Virus record (IMG/VR): IMGVR_UViG_3300007538_000173 | Span: 1-24,556 of that record | Strand: one strand, 5' to 3' | DNA: 24,556 nucleotides | DNA from: a virus | Part shown: positions 13,684 through 21,137 of the stretch, in pieces | Numbering within the stretch: the first letter of the stretch is position 1 | How the letters are laid out: each line of letters opens with the position of its first letter | Translations under genes and position numbers: made by a program | Notes under the pieces: generated by a model | What the model was told of the DNA's origin: nothing | The model's input: only the letters and a program-made list of their open reading frames with translations | Database searches by the model: none

Positions 13684-14097
13684 ATGACTAAACTAAAAGA
13701 CGTACACACTGAACATTGTTGTATCGATCATGGTTGTAAATATGGTAATGAAAACTGTACCGTAACTACTGGAAAAATTCAGCAGTCTTACTCTTGTATG
13801 GATTGTGAAGAAGAGTTGAAGCTGGAATCCAATAATGAATTATTAAAACTAATCCAGCAGCACACTGAGTTGCTTGCAGATTCTGTAGCTCGACGTAGAG
13901 AGACTTCTGCTGGTAACAAGGCACTTCATACCAAGATGTTAGAACTCTTGTCTGACGAAGACTGGGAAGGTGTGGAGGGTATGTTACGTGACTCTTGGTA
14001 CCAGAAACCTTTAGATGGTGTTATATGTTGCCTGAATCCATCTGATATGGATGTTAAGGTTAAATTCTACAATACATGGAGTGGTTATGAAAACTAA
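13684..14097 (+). CDS. small zinc-binding protein (137 aa)
   Basis: The N-terminus has a dense metal-binding pattern: H11, C12, C13, H16, C18 and C25 (HCCIDHGCKYGNENC), then C38-x2-C41 (SYSCMDCEEE). The HCC-x2-HGCKYG...C-x2-C signature recurs in many phage small proteins of unknown role and probably forms one or two zinc sites. The C-terminal part is helical with an acidic DWEGVEGM turn. The open frame extends upstream to 13546 inside the neighbouring gene, but ATG 13684 has SD TTGGAGA and is the natural start. It overlaps the next gene by 11 bases. Confidence 0.78.
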   Translation: MTKLKDVHTEHCCIDHGCKYGNENCTVTTGKIQQSYSCMDCEEELKLESNNELLKLIQQHTELLADSVARRRETSAGNKALHTKMLELLSDEDWEGVEGMLRDSWYQKPLDGVICCLNPSDMDVKVKFYNTWSGYEN

Positions 14098-14467
14098 AGT
14101 ACTCTTACTTGGTTCTGGTAGTGAACCATCTATGTCCCACAGTAGAATTATTGACACACTACAACATAGCCCTGAACTATTAATTATTTATATTAACCAA
14201 GATACTGTTGACACGATTAAAGGTTTAGATTATGATTGTGTCATCTTAGATGAACTCGTAGACTTAGGGTGTATTGAACAAGCCCGTGGTATTACCATTA
14301 AGAGTGATAATGTAAATGTTGGTACCATAGGTAATCCTGATTGGTATTATGATCCTGCACAATTAGTTCAGTTTGATGATTGTATGGGTATTGCAAATAA
14401 AAATTTATCTGGTAAGATAGTCGACACTAAACATAAGAAGCCATTTTATCAGACTGGTAGATGGTAA
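14087..14467 (+). CDS. hypothetical protein, possible alpha/beta nucleotide-binding-like fold (126 aa)
   Basis: Begins MKTKVLLLGSGSEPSMSHSR: a hydrophobic strand followed by a glycine/serine turn and helix, then a second strand (ELLIIYINQD) and a third (YDCVILDELV), as in Rossmann-like folds. Motifs for a named family are absent. The longer frame beginning at 14051 lies inside the upstream gene; ATG 14087 has GGAG at 5 bases and is preferred. Confidence 0.68.
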   Translation: MKTKVLLLGSGSEPSMSHSRIIDTLQHSPELLIIYINQDTVDTIKGLDYDCVILDELVDLGCIEQARGITIKSDNVNVGTIGNPDWYYDPAQLVQFDDCMGIANKNLSGKIVDTKHKKPFYQTGRW

Positions 14468-14486
14468 TTTAATTAAGGAGAATATT

Positions 14487-14687
14487 ATGGATATAACATT
14501 AACATATAATACAAACTACTTTCCATTTAGATGGACACTTAATGTGTGTAATGGATTGGGACTCCAAGTGGATTTTTCAGCTAAGCCAACAAAGAAACAA
14601 ATACGTAATGTGGTTAATGCTGTAATCAAAGCTGACCATACTAGTTGGGGCAAGAAATACAGTATAGTTAAAGGTAAAATGATTTAA
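14487..14687 (+). CDS. hypothetical protein (66 aa)
   Basis: Small basic protein beginning MDITLTYNTNYFPFRWTLNV, with two strands then a helix (TKKQIRNVVNAVIKADH). A textbook SD (AAGGAG) stands 7 bases upstream. The basic C-terminus (WGKKYSIVKGKM) could bind nucleic acid, but this is only charge-based. No family recognised. Confidence 0.68.
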   Translation: MDITLTYNTNYFPFRWTLNVCNGLGLQVDFSAKPTKKQIRNVVNAVIKADHTSWGKKYSIVKGKMI

Positions 14688-14706
14688 GCTAATAGAGGAG
14701 AGCCTT

Positions 14707-14910
14707 ATGCAACATTATGAACAACCTTGGGCGGGAGGTACAGTATATAACTGTATTCAAAATTGCCTGCGTTATGTACAACAATCAAGCAATAATGCAA
14801 TGACTACTACTATAAATGAAGTTACCATCGTAGTCTACAAAGAGTCTTTCATTAGTGACCTTTGTGATAAGTATGATATGCAACGTAAGATCACTTATAA
14901 ACAATATTAG
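14707..14910 (+). CDS. hypothetical protein (67 aa)
   Basis: Begins MQHYEQPWAGGTVYNCIQNC. It has three cysteines (C16, C20 and one in DLCDKY) and mixed alpha/beta character. The SD is AGAGGAG, 7 bases upstream. An opposite-strand open frame covers the same bases but lacks an SD and runs against the operon. No family recognised. Confidence 0.65.
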   Translation: MQHYEQPWAGGTVYNCIQNCLRYVQQSSNNAMTTTINEVTIVVYKESFISDLCDKYDMQRKITYKQY

Positions 14911-14919
14911 GAGAATATT

Positions 14920-15165
14920 ATGCATGACAAATTTATCGTTACAGAATGCATGGGTGTTAAACAAGTTGGATTCAACGGTGCAATGGGAGTGTCTGTGTTG
15001 GATGTTGAAGAAATTGTCCATATGCTAAACGGTTTTAGTAACACTTGTATTAAATTGGAAGAACGCATCGCTGGTCAACTTAAGATGATAGATGTTGCTG
15101 GTAAAGAAATTGAACGTTTAGAGGATGACCTAGATAGGATGTTCTCACAAGCTAACCCATATTAA
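14920..15165 (+). CDS. hypothetical protein with coiled-coil C-terminus (81 aa)
   Basis: Begins MHDKFIVTECMGVKQVGFNG. The first third is beta-like; residues 38-75 form a helix with heptad spacing (IKLEERIAGQLKMIDVAGKE, then IERLEDDLDRMFSQ), likely a coiled coil. SD TAGGAGA precedes the ATG by 7 bases and overlaps the stop of the upstream gene. No family recognised. Confidence 0.7.
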   Translation: MHDKFIVTECMGVKQVGFNGAMGVSVLDVEEIVHMLNGFSNTCIKLEERIAGQLKMIDVAGKEIERLEDDLDRMFSQANPY

Positions 15166-15199
15166 TATTATAAAGGTATTATCGATTAAGGGGTATAAT

Positions 15200-15376
15200 A
15201 TGTACAAAGATAAAAATGGTAACTACATTTCGATCCACTCAGTAGTTAAGTATAATGGATATTACTACGCAGTTATGCAGATGGATAAATCTAATGGTAG
15301 GGAATTCTTTGTTGAGTTGAAGAATGGTTGTGTAATTTGCTGGGCTAAACCAGAATTGTTGGAGGTAATCAATTGA
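15200..15376 (+). CDS. hypothetical protein (58 aa)
   Basis: A 58-residue frame beginning MYKDKNGNYISIHSVVKYNG and ending ELLEVIN, beta-rich with repeated YYY and FFVEL strands. SD AAGGGG lies about 8 bases upstream. Its last codons carry GGAGGT, the SD of the next gene, and its TGA overlaps that gene's TTG start. The arrangement and codon pattern support a real gene. No family recognised. Confidence 0.65.
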   Translation: MYKDKNGNYISIHSVVKYNGYYYAVMQMDKSNGREFFVELKNGCVICWAKPELLEVIN

Positions 15377-15705
15377 TAGCTTATAAATTATTTAGGTTAA
15401 CAAAAGATAATAAACTTGCACCTTTGTTCATTAACCGTAAACTACGTATACCTGTTGGAGTTTGGATGGAGGCTGAATTTCACCCAACAAAAGGGTTCTC
15501 TGAACGTCAGGGCTTCCACCTTTGCTTAACACCCTCAGCACCTCACTTGAAAGAAGTGTTAAAATCTGGTGAAGTTCGTGTATGGTGTCAAGTTGAGATT
15601 GAAGATTATAAATATCATGAACGTCCTGAATCTCAAGGTGGTATGTGGGTATTAGCACAGAAGATGAAGGTTATTAAACAATTAGACAAATATGGAGACT
15701 ATTAA
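15373..15705 (+). CDS. conserved-looking phage protein of unknown function (110 aa)
   Basis: The TTG start at 15373 is 6 bases after GGAGGT and overlaps the upstream TGA. The product reads YKLFRLTKDNKLAPLFINRK, then GVWMEAEFHPTKGF, then VRVWCQVEIEDYKYHERPES, QGGMWVLAQKMKVIK. This YKLFR...PLFIN...GVWMEAE...G(F/W)H...PHL...RVW...RPE-QGG pattern matches a protein I recognise as recurrent in phages and prophages with no assigned function. It is basic and lacks membrane segments or obvious catalytic motifs. Confidence 0.78.
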   Translation: MIAYKLFRLTKDNKLAPLFINRKLRIPVGVWMEAEFHPTKGFSERQGFHLCLTPSAPHLKEVLKSGEVRVWCQVEIEDYKYHERPESQGGMWVLAQKMKVIKQLDKYGDY

Positions 15706-15897
15706 ATGAACATTAGATTTTCACTATTAGACTTAGACATTAATACAAACCAACATATCTACGGATTATTCCTAGGTAATTGGTTAATAATTGATGCTAC
15801 TGGAAAGGCAACTTCTGAGGATAAATCGGTGTTACGTATTGAATATAGTATTGTGACTGGTTTAGAATTGGAAGTGTTGGGTGTTACTTTACTTTAA
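15706..15897 (+). CDS. hypothetical protein (63 aa)
   Basis: Begins MNIRFSLLDLDINTNQHIYG immediately after the upstream stop (no gap), with SD ATGGAGA inside the upstream gene. It is predicted to be all-beta (GLFLGNWLIIDATGK, LRIEYSIVTGLELEVLGVTL). No family recognised. Confidence 0.65.
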   Translation: MNIRFSLLDLDINTNQHIYGLFLGNWLIIDATGKATSEDKSVLRIEYSIVTGLELEVLGVTLL

Positions 15898-15908
15898 AGG
15901 AGAAATAA

Positions 15909-16199
15909 ATGGATAGTACGAATAATAAATCACTTACGTGGTTAAAAGTAGAAGCTTACTTGGAAGATGGTGGTATTAAATCTTGGAATTTAGTTAACAT
16001 ATTTGGTCAAGTAAATTATGCACAACTAACTGTACTAGCAAGTGATGTGGAGACTATTTGTAAGGATGTATTTGAAGCCTATGAAGGAGATGATTGGGGT
16101 TTAGATGAAGGATTCTTTTCATTAACACTTTCATTCGATAATCCACCAGATGAACTTACATTTACTTTATCGGATAGTTTCTACTCTCCTTTACTTTAA
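15909..16199 (+). CDS. hypothetical acidic protein (96 aa)
   Basis: Begins MDSTNNKSLTWLKVEAYLED. It is acidic, with aromatic and proline-containing C-terminal strands (FFSLTLSFDNPPDELTFTLS). SD AAGGAGA lies 6 bases upstream. It is the last gene of this run before the SSB promoter. No family recognised. Confidence 0.7.
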   Translation: MDSTNNKSLTWLKVEAYLEDGGIKSWNLVNIFGQVNYAQLTVLASDVETICKDVFEAYEGDDWGLDEGFFSLTLSFDNPPDELTFTLSDSFYSPLL

Positions 16200-16233
16200 C
16201 AAATTCAATTACATCACTTATTCTGAGATAACC

Positions 16234-16263
16234 TTGAGTTGGTATAAAGGTGAGTGTTATAAT
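16234..16263 (+). promoter_or_regulatory. probable sigma70 promoter for the SSB gene
   Basis: TTGAGT (16234-16239), an 18-base spacer and a perfect TATAAT (16258-16263). The start would be near 16270, giving a leader of about 95 bases before the SSB ATG. The -35 box is imperfect (four of six), so activity may be moderate. A second TATAAT at 16342-16347 has no matching -35. Confidence 0.65.
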
Positions 16264-16275
16264 TGTTGTACCAAA

Positions 16276-16339
16276 TGACCAGTGGATGGATATTCCACAA
16301 CAAACCTACTTGGTCAGTAGATACCCGCACATTATGTGC
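16276..16339 (+). promoter_or_regulatory. structured leader upstream of SSB (nested stems plus 13-bp palindrome)
   Basis: TGACCA (16276-16281) pairs with TGGTCA (16311-16316). Directly inside, GTGGA (16282-16286) pairs with TCCAC (16294-16298), leaving a 12-base AC-rich bulge (16299-16310). Further down, GCACATTATGTGC (16327-16339) is a perfect palindrome around a central T. The region is non-coding and lies between a promoter and the SSB start. It could be a translational autoregulatory site or a DNA operator; this is inferred. Confidence 0.5.
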
Positions 16340-16364
16340 ATTATAATTTATAGAAGGATACAAT

Positions 16365-17420
16365 ATGAAATTTACAGTTGTTACAAATGATGCAATCCAG
16401 AATACATCAGCAAGTTCTGATAATACCCCTGATTGGGATAAGATTAATGCTGAGAAACGTGAACGTGAGTTGGCTGCAATTGCATTAATGGAGACTGCTG
16501 ATGAAGCACAGTCGCTTAGTGGTGTGATCTCAGGTTACATTGATCTTGGAATTCAGGAACGTGGTGAGTATGAAGAGGAATACAATGCTGCAGACCCTAA
16601 GCATATTGATAAGTTAACTAAAGGTAGTTTTGTAGAAGACCGTTACAATGGTAAGCTTAAAAAGAAAGTACCTACTATCTGTACTCCAGCTAAACCAGCT
16701 AAAGCTTTTGTTTTGTCAGTAGACTTCCCTGACTATATGCAGGACTTTGGTGGTGAAATTGGGTTACGTCCATACCGTATGTACATGGGTGGTCAATTCT
16801 TTGTTAAGAACCCAGACTCTGCTGAAGGTAAGAAGATGCCTATCATTCAGAATCAAATGTATATGGTCGAGAATACTAATAATACTGCTGAGAAGTGGGC
16901 ATTACCAGTAAACTCTATTGCAGCTAAGATGTGTGTTGCAGCAGGTTTAGCTGATGAACATGGTTTAGTTCAGAAGGAGAAGATTACTGAACTTCTAGGT
17001 AAGGCTTTACAATTTGAAGTTAGAGTGTGGGATAAGCCAGCTAAACAAGGGGATAACACATACTTTACTGAGAGTATTAAGTTTGTTGGTAAACTCCCTA
17101 AAGGTATGCCAGTTCCAGTGTTAGACGAAAAGTATATTTTTGGTGTTAATATGACTACTGCAAACAACCCTGACATGGTTAAGCAAGTACGAGCTATTGC
17201 TAAGAATACTATGAAACTAGCTACTAACTTTAAAGATAGTGTACTTGAGAAAGAGTTACAGGAAGCTAAGGCTAGTTATAGCGTTAAACCTCCTGTATCA
17301 ACCTCAGACAAGAGTTCTACGCCAACTAGTACCAATGTAACACCAACTAAAGTTACTCCTCCTAAGACGGTTACAGAGCCTAATTTAGAGCATGAATTTG
17401 ATGATCAAATACCGTTCTAG
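16365..17420 (+). CDS. single-stranded DNA-binding protein
   Basis: The 351-residue product has a central domain with many alternating strands (VLSVDFPDYMQDFGGEIGLR, ALQFEVRVWDKP, YFTESIKFVGKLPKG) consistent with an OB-type phage SSB. A disordered Ser/Thr/Pro linker (about residues 308-338) then leads to the acidic C-terminal tip LEHEFDDQIPF. That tip matches the SSB-Ct (DDDIPF in E. coli) used to recruit replication partners. It would coat single-stranded DNA at the fork with the primase-helicase and polymerase. SD AGAAGGA lies 7 bases upstream. It is the last gene before the convergent terminator. The SSB call rests on the tip, linker and context; the core is diverged. Confidence 0.82.
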   Translation: MKFTVVTNDAIQNTSASSDNTPDWDKINAEKRERELAAIALMETADEAQSLSGVISGYIDLGIQERGEYEEEYNAADPKHIDKLTKGSFVEDRYNGKLKKKVPTICTPAKPAKAFVLSVDFPDYMQDFGGEIGLRPYRMYMGGQFFVKNPDSAEGKKMPIIQNQMYMVENTNNTAEKWALPVNSIAAKMCVAAGLADEHGLVQKEKITELLGKALQFEVRVWDKPAKQGDNTYFTESIKFVGKLPKGMPVPVLDEKYIFGVNMTTANNPDMVKQVRAIAKNTMKLATNFKDSVLEKELQEAKASYSVKPPVSTSDKSSTPTSTNVTPTKVTPPKTVTEPNLEHEFDDQIPF

Positions 17421-17449
17421 GTAAGTAGTTAATTTGTGAGGAGTTTTAG

Positions 17450-17569
17450 TTATATCTAAAGGAACACTGGCTAGATGTAGAATGGCTTTGTACTACGTGT
17501 CACGCTAAGAAGCCCATACAGTTAATAGCTAATAATATGGAAACAAAAGAACCCCTCTATATAATATGA
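17450..17569 (+). pseudogene. remnant of a zinc-binding or HNH-like protein (no start codon)
   Basis: A 39-codon open stretch begins right after a TAG and has no ATG, GTG or TTG upstream of its conserved part. It reads YLKEHWLDVEWLCTTCHAKK. The VEWLC-x2-CH pattern is the C-terminal zinc knuckle seen in many small phage HNH or zinc-ribbon proteins of the type HHxDYxKPLxVxWLCxxCH; the preceding HH is missing. An SD-like GAGGAG (17439-17444) precedes it without a usable start. It looks like a truncated gene between SSB and the terminator; chance resemblance is possible. Confidence 0.45.
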
Positions 17570-17601
17570 AAAACCCACAACATTCCTGTTGTGGGTTTTT
17601 T
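17569..17601. terminator. bidirectional rho-independent terminator
   Basis: AAAAACCCACAACA (17569-17582), loop TTCC and TGTTGTGGGTTTTT (17587-17600) form a perfect 14-bp hairpin with a T-run on the right and an A-run on the left, so it can stop transcription from both strands. It lies between the rightward SSB gene and the leftward tail fibre gene. The remaining bases to 17659 hold no gene that I can see. Confidence 0.93.
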
Positions 17602-17659
17602 GTCAATATAGTTAGTTGTAGGTACTATTATGTGTTATTTCATTCCCAGTTAGATGGGA

Positions 17660-20125
17660 TTAATAGTAAAATATCTCGTCAAAGTAAGCAGCAGCACTGG
17701 CACCTGTAACTTTTGCGGTAGATATAAGCGCTAAGTATCTTGGACTTCCAGATGGAACAGATACCGTGACTAGTCCGCCAGTTCCAGATACAAAACTAGA
17801 CGCTACCCTGCCATCCGTGGGTGATGTGGGGGTAGCCTTGTCGTATATTGCTAGGCCTGTCTCAAAATTTGCCGAAGATACTGACACAGGAAGCATTACC
17901 CTAGCGCTAACTGTGGTAACTCCTGCAGGTATTGGAAGGTTTATAATATAAGCTCTAGAAAATACATCCCCAAAACTTGTAGCCCCGTGAGCAATAAGAC
18001 TTGTTAAGTCTGTTGTTCCAGATCCGCTACCAACCAATATACTAGCTGTTGCCCCAGTTCTTGCAGCAAGCTTGAAGCCACCGTCCCATACGCCTTTATC
18101 TGGAGTTTGTTTATATATTGGGGTGTTAGTGTCTTTAATTAAATGGATGCCGCTAAACGATATTGAAACGTTTGTTTTACTGTTTAAAATGATATGCAAA
18201 TAATATGTCCCATTAATCCCAGAAACATCAACTACGAAATCACCCGCTTTGTTTGTTGCAGAATAAAATTTTCTACCAGCAACGGGATTTGCCTCGTTTA
18301 CAGTCTCAGTATCATATAAAGCAATTGCCACATCTGTACCATCAAATGATAATAACGATAATATGATCTTGTTTACATCCGCAAATGCAATAGTTTGTGT
18401 AGTTCTGTAGCTACTACGCCTTGTAGTTACACCATCAGTTCCAGTAACAGATACTAATGATGTTACTTGAGACATCGATACAGTTCCTTGATTAAATCCT
18501 TGGATAAATCCTGTTGGCAATCTTGGGTTTATGTTTCCCGAACTCAATATGGAGGTAAAAAGTCCTGATGCAGTATCTGGTGACAATAAGCTATCACCTG
18601 TTCTAGGGTCAATCACATTACCAGCGGAGCTATAAGCCGTATCAGGAGTACCAACTAGATAATTTATCTGTGCTGATATTCTTGCGCCAGTATAGTAAAA
18701 CGCAGTAATTACACCATTTGATGATTTCTTTGCTCCAACATATCCGCTATCGCCTGTACTTGTTCCCATCTCAGTATACGCAGCAAGTTTTCCGATCCTA
18801 ACCTGCTTGCTAAAATTATCAGTATATGCGTCATCAAATGATGCTGTACTTTGTAATAGGCTAGAAAAGTTATCAGCCTCAGTAAACCGACTATGATGAA
18901 TAAATTCTATTTGCTTGCTTTCATAGTTTGGTATCATCTCACCATTAGACAAAGTGAAATTAGTAATAGATGTGCTGTCAACTGGCTCAGTCCATGTTGC
19001 TCCGTTATCTGAACTAGTCATAAATTTAGCTGGTATTACTTGCGATGTGTTGCCAAAGCGAACAGCAGCACGAGCCATACAAACTAGTTTATTATCCCCG
19101 ATATCGCACCATGCTGGCTCTGTAACATCGGTTTGCGTTCCAGCTATTGACGATTGAGACCATGTAGCTCCGTTATCATCAGAATAGAATATTCTTGATA
19201 AAAATGTTCCATATTCAACGGCAAACGTACAAATACGACCGCTTAGCGTCAACAAAAACCCTGATACATCGCCGTTATATGCTATGACATTAGAGCCTCC
19301 TGATTGCATTAGCGTGGGTGTAAACGTCACGCCGTGGTCTGTTGAGCGATATATGTATGTTGCGTCACTATCTCCAGTTGACCATGGGAATCTAGCAACT
19401 AAAGCAACATAATCACCGTTTGCTGCAATCCCCGCAGCTTGGCATTTATAGCTAAAGTTTCCACTATCACTAGCTACCACCTTAACCGCTGTAAAAGCGT
19501 CAGAGTTCGTCTTCTTTTTGCGCATCATCACGCTATTAGTGTTGATACTGTGACCAGCATTAGTATTATAAAATACGACAAGATTATCTTCTGATTCATC
19601 ATAAGCTACAGTTGCGTGGGTCCACGATGCAAACGGGTCACCAGCACCATCTGTACTATCGAAAGCCTTTCCCATTTGAGTATAAAAATAATTATCTGTG
19701 ATTGTCTTGTTTTCCAAAGCTGTCAAATCTGCATCAACAGTTGATGCTCCTCTACCAATGTCATTAGCATTATGGGCTGACCCGTCGGCTGGGTTTCTTC
19801 CTGATAGGTCTGGGTGTGAGTTTAATTGAATTTTATAAACAAATCCCAAATCAGGAATAGCGCCAATAGTGTATGGGAGGGACGTCCCTCCCAGAGGTAT
19901 ATAAGCTTCCCCATTGTAAATCATGTATCCATTGTAAGATGTGAATGTTTTACCTGAAGCCCAGAAACCATCACCTATTTTTTCATAGTCTGTATATTTA
20001 TCTAGTGTGAACGCCAACTCAGCAGCTTTAATTTTCTTATCTTCCCCTCCTTGGCGTATCAATAGTAGATCCCCGTCACCTATATCACCAGCTACTGTTA
20101 GGTCGCTTAATTGTTTCACTGCCAT
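17660..20125 (-). CDS. tail fibre / tailspike with sialidase-like Asp-box repeats
   Basis: The 821-residue product begins MAVKQLSDLTVAGDIGDGDL, a short N-terminal motif typical of virion-attached fibres. Residues about 150-480 contain three Asp boxes, STDHGVTF (261), SDDNGATW (315) and SSDNGATW (371), the turn signature of sialidase/BNR beta-propellers, with PWSTGD and AWCDIGDNKLVCM between. The region after about 480 is rich in Gly, Ser and Thr and looks like beta-sandwich adhesion domains. It probably binds or degrades a host surface glycan. SD GAAGGAA lies 8 bases before the ATG. Its codon use (more GCG, CCG, ACG) looks less AT-biased than its neighbours, suggesting acquisition by exchange. 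Catalytic residues of true sialidases cannot be confirmed by eye. Confidence 0.82.
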   Translation of the reverse strand: MAVKQLSDLTVAGDIGDGDLLLIRQGGEDKKIKAAELAFTLDKYTDYEKIGDGFWASGKTFTSYNGYMIYNGEAYIPLGGTSLPYTIGAIPDLGFVYKIQLNSHPDLSGRNPADGSAHNANDIGRGASTVDADLTALENKTITDNYFYTQMGKAFDSTDGAGDPFASWTHATVAYDESEDNLVVFYNTNAGHSINTNSVMMRKKKTNSDAFTAVKVVASDSGNFSYKCQAAGIAANGDYVALVARFPWSTGDSDATYIYRSTDHGVTFTPTLMQSGGSNVIAYNGDVSGFLLTLSGRICTFAVEYGTFLSRIFYSDDNGATWSQSSIAGTQTDVTEPAWCDIGDNKLVCMARAAVRFGNTSQVIPAKFMTSSDNGATWTEPVDSTSITNFTLSNGEMIPNYESKQIEFIHHSRFTEADNFSSLLQSTASFDDAYTDNFSKQVRIGKLAAYTEMGTSTGDSGYVGAKKSSNGVITAFYYTGARISAQINYLVGTPDTAYSSAGNVIDPRTGDSLLSPDTASGLFTSILSSGNINPRLPTGFIQGFNQGTVSMSQVTSLVSVTGTDGVTTRRSSYRTTQTIAFADVNKIILSLLSFDGTDVAIALYDTETVNEANPVAGRKFYSATNKAGDFVVDVSGINGTYYLHIILNSKTNVSISFSGIHLIKDTNTPIYKQTPDKGVWDGGFKLAARTGATASILVGSGSGTTDLTSLIAHGATSFGDVFSRAYIINLPIPAGVTTVSARVMLPVSVSSANFETGLAIYDKATPTSPTDGRVASSFVSGTGGLVTVSVPSGSPRYLALISTAKVTGASAAAYFDEIFYY

Positions 20126-20143
20126 CTTATCTAATTCCTTCTT

Positions 20144-20617
20144 CTAAAATTGTTTTTCTATTATAAAAAATAATAAAGTGGTTAACCCTAGTAAATTCTC
20201 TCTAGTGTTGTGTCTGTTATGTTTAGTAGAGATATATGCACATAAACTTATTGCAACTATAGTTAATTCTCTATAAAAGTAGTTACTGTACCCTAACAAT
20301 GAATATCCAAGTAAATTAATGTCATACGCTAACGTGTTTAATATTATACTTAGGTCAATCAACCATATACCTATCATCAATACAAAGAACACAACCTTAC
20401 CTGATAACTTCTGGCATAGTGTTATACATGATAGGTAGCATACTGTGTGTATTAGTAAGAGAGATAACCTAGCTGCATCTAATGACTCTAGGTATGTTGT
20501 GATTAATAGTGTCATTAAATATGAATACAATACCACCCTAGATATCTTACGAGTAACTTCACAATAACTACCTTCAGCATATAATATTAATACTAATGGA
20601 AATAATAATGGGTTCAT
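20144..20617 (-). CDS. multi-pass membrane protein (157 aa)
   Basis: Begins MNPLLFPLVLILYAEGSYCE. Four to five hydrophobic segments are visible, around residues 3-16, 28-42, 50-66, 75-95 and 112-128, joined by short polar loops, with a final hydrophobic stretch (LLGLTTLLFFII). It lies between the tail fibre and the lysis genes, so a role in lysis timing, superinfection exclusion or fibre modification is possible; none is shown by the sequence. The SD is weak. No family recognised. Confidence 0.7.
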   Translation of the reverse strand: MNPLLFPLVLILYAEGSYCEVTRKISRVVLYSYLMTLLITTYLESLDAARLSLLLIHTVCYLSCITLCQKLSGKVVFFVLMIGIWLIDLSIILNTLAYDINLLGYSLLGYSNYFYRELTIVAISLCAYISTKHNRHNTRENLLGLTTLLFFIIEKQF

Positions 20618-20632
20618 TACTCGTAATTCCAG

Positions 20633-20905
20633 TTATTTTTTACTGTCTAGTATATACTTGTGTAATAGGTCTTCTAATCTTTTAATTGAATCATCTACTC
20701 TTTTAAGTGACAACTCTTGATTCTCAGACCTCTCAACTAACACATCAATTTTTGCATTAGTTTTAGAATCATTTTTATGTAATTCTTCTACACGTTGTTC
20801 TGTTTGTTCGAACCGTTTATCTACCATAGACCACCCCTTAATTATAATTGGTATGAAAGCTGCCCATAGGTATTTAATCAAGGCTAATACGTCTATATTG
20901 CCCAT
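20633..20905 (-). CDS. membrane-anchored coiled-coil protein in lysis cassette (90 aa)
   Basis: From the ATG at 20905 the product begins MGNIDVLALIKYLWAAFIPI: one membrane segment (about residues 5-23) followed by a long coiled coil (DKRFEQTEQRVEELHKND to IKRLEDLLHKYILDSKK). The layout resembles XhlA-type haemolysin/lysis proteins but with the membrane segment at the opposite end. The frame extends upstream to 20962, but that part overlaps the o-spanin gene and lacks an SD; AAGGAC lies about 10 bases before 20905. It may assist the holin. Confidence 0.65.
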   Translation of the reverse strand: MGNIDVLALIKYLWAAFIPIIIKGWSMVDKRFEQTEQRVEELHKNDSKTNAKIDVLVERSENQELSLKRVDDSIKRLEDLLHKYILDSKK

Positions 20906-20924
20906 ATTAAGGTAGTCCTTATTA

Positions 20925-21137
20925 TTATTTTGTTTTACATAATTTTTCATAAGTTTCATCATTCATTAGTATATTCCTTGCCAACTTATTACTAATAACA
21001 ACCTTATCATTATCTGTTGGTTCCATAGGAATAGCAATTAAACAGTAATCACTTACCACGCTTGAGCAGCCTGTCCCTAACATCATTATCACTAAGAGAA
21101 TTGATGTCATCTGATATTTCTTTAGCAACTTGGACAT
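20925..21137 (-). CDS. o-spanin (Rz1-like outer-membrane lipoprotein)
   Basis: The 70-residue product has a lipoprotein signal (KKYQMTSILLVIMMLGTGCS) with a lipobox-like LGTGC, then YCLIAIPMEPTDNDKVVISN and a C-terminal NDETYEKLC. This YC...P...D...N-E-x-Y/W-x-x-L-C layout is typical of Rz1-type o-spanins, which sit in the inner leaflet of the outer membrane. The gene overlaps the i-spanin gene by 89 bases in another frame, the classic nested arrangement. Together they fuse the two membranes at the last step of lysis and imply a Gram-negative host. An internal ATG at 21110 is an alternative start. Confidence 0.8.
   Translation of the reverse strand: MSKLLKKYQMTSILLVIMMLGTGCSSVVSDYCLIAIPMEPTDNDKVVISNKLARNILMNDETYEKLCKTK

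Noticed and set aside
15194-15199. TATAAT just before the ATG at 15200
   Set aside because: It overlaps the start codon, so RNA would begin within the gene, and no -35 lies at the right distance. It is part of the AT-rich leader.
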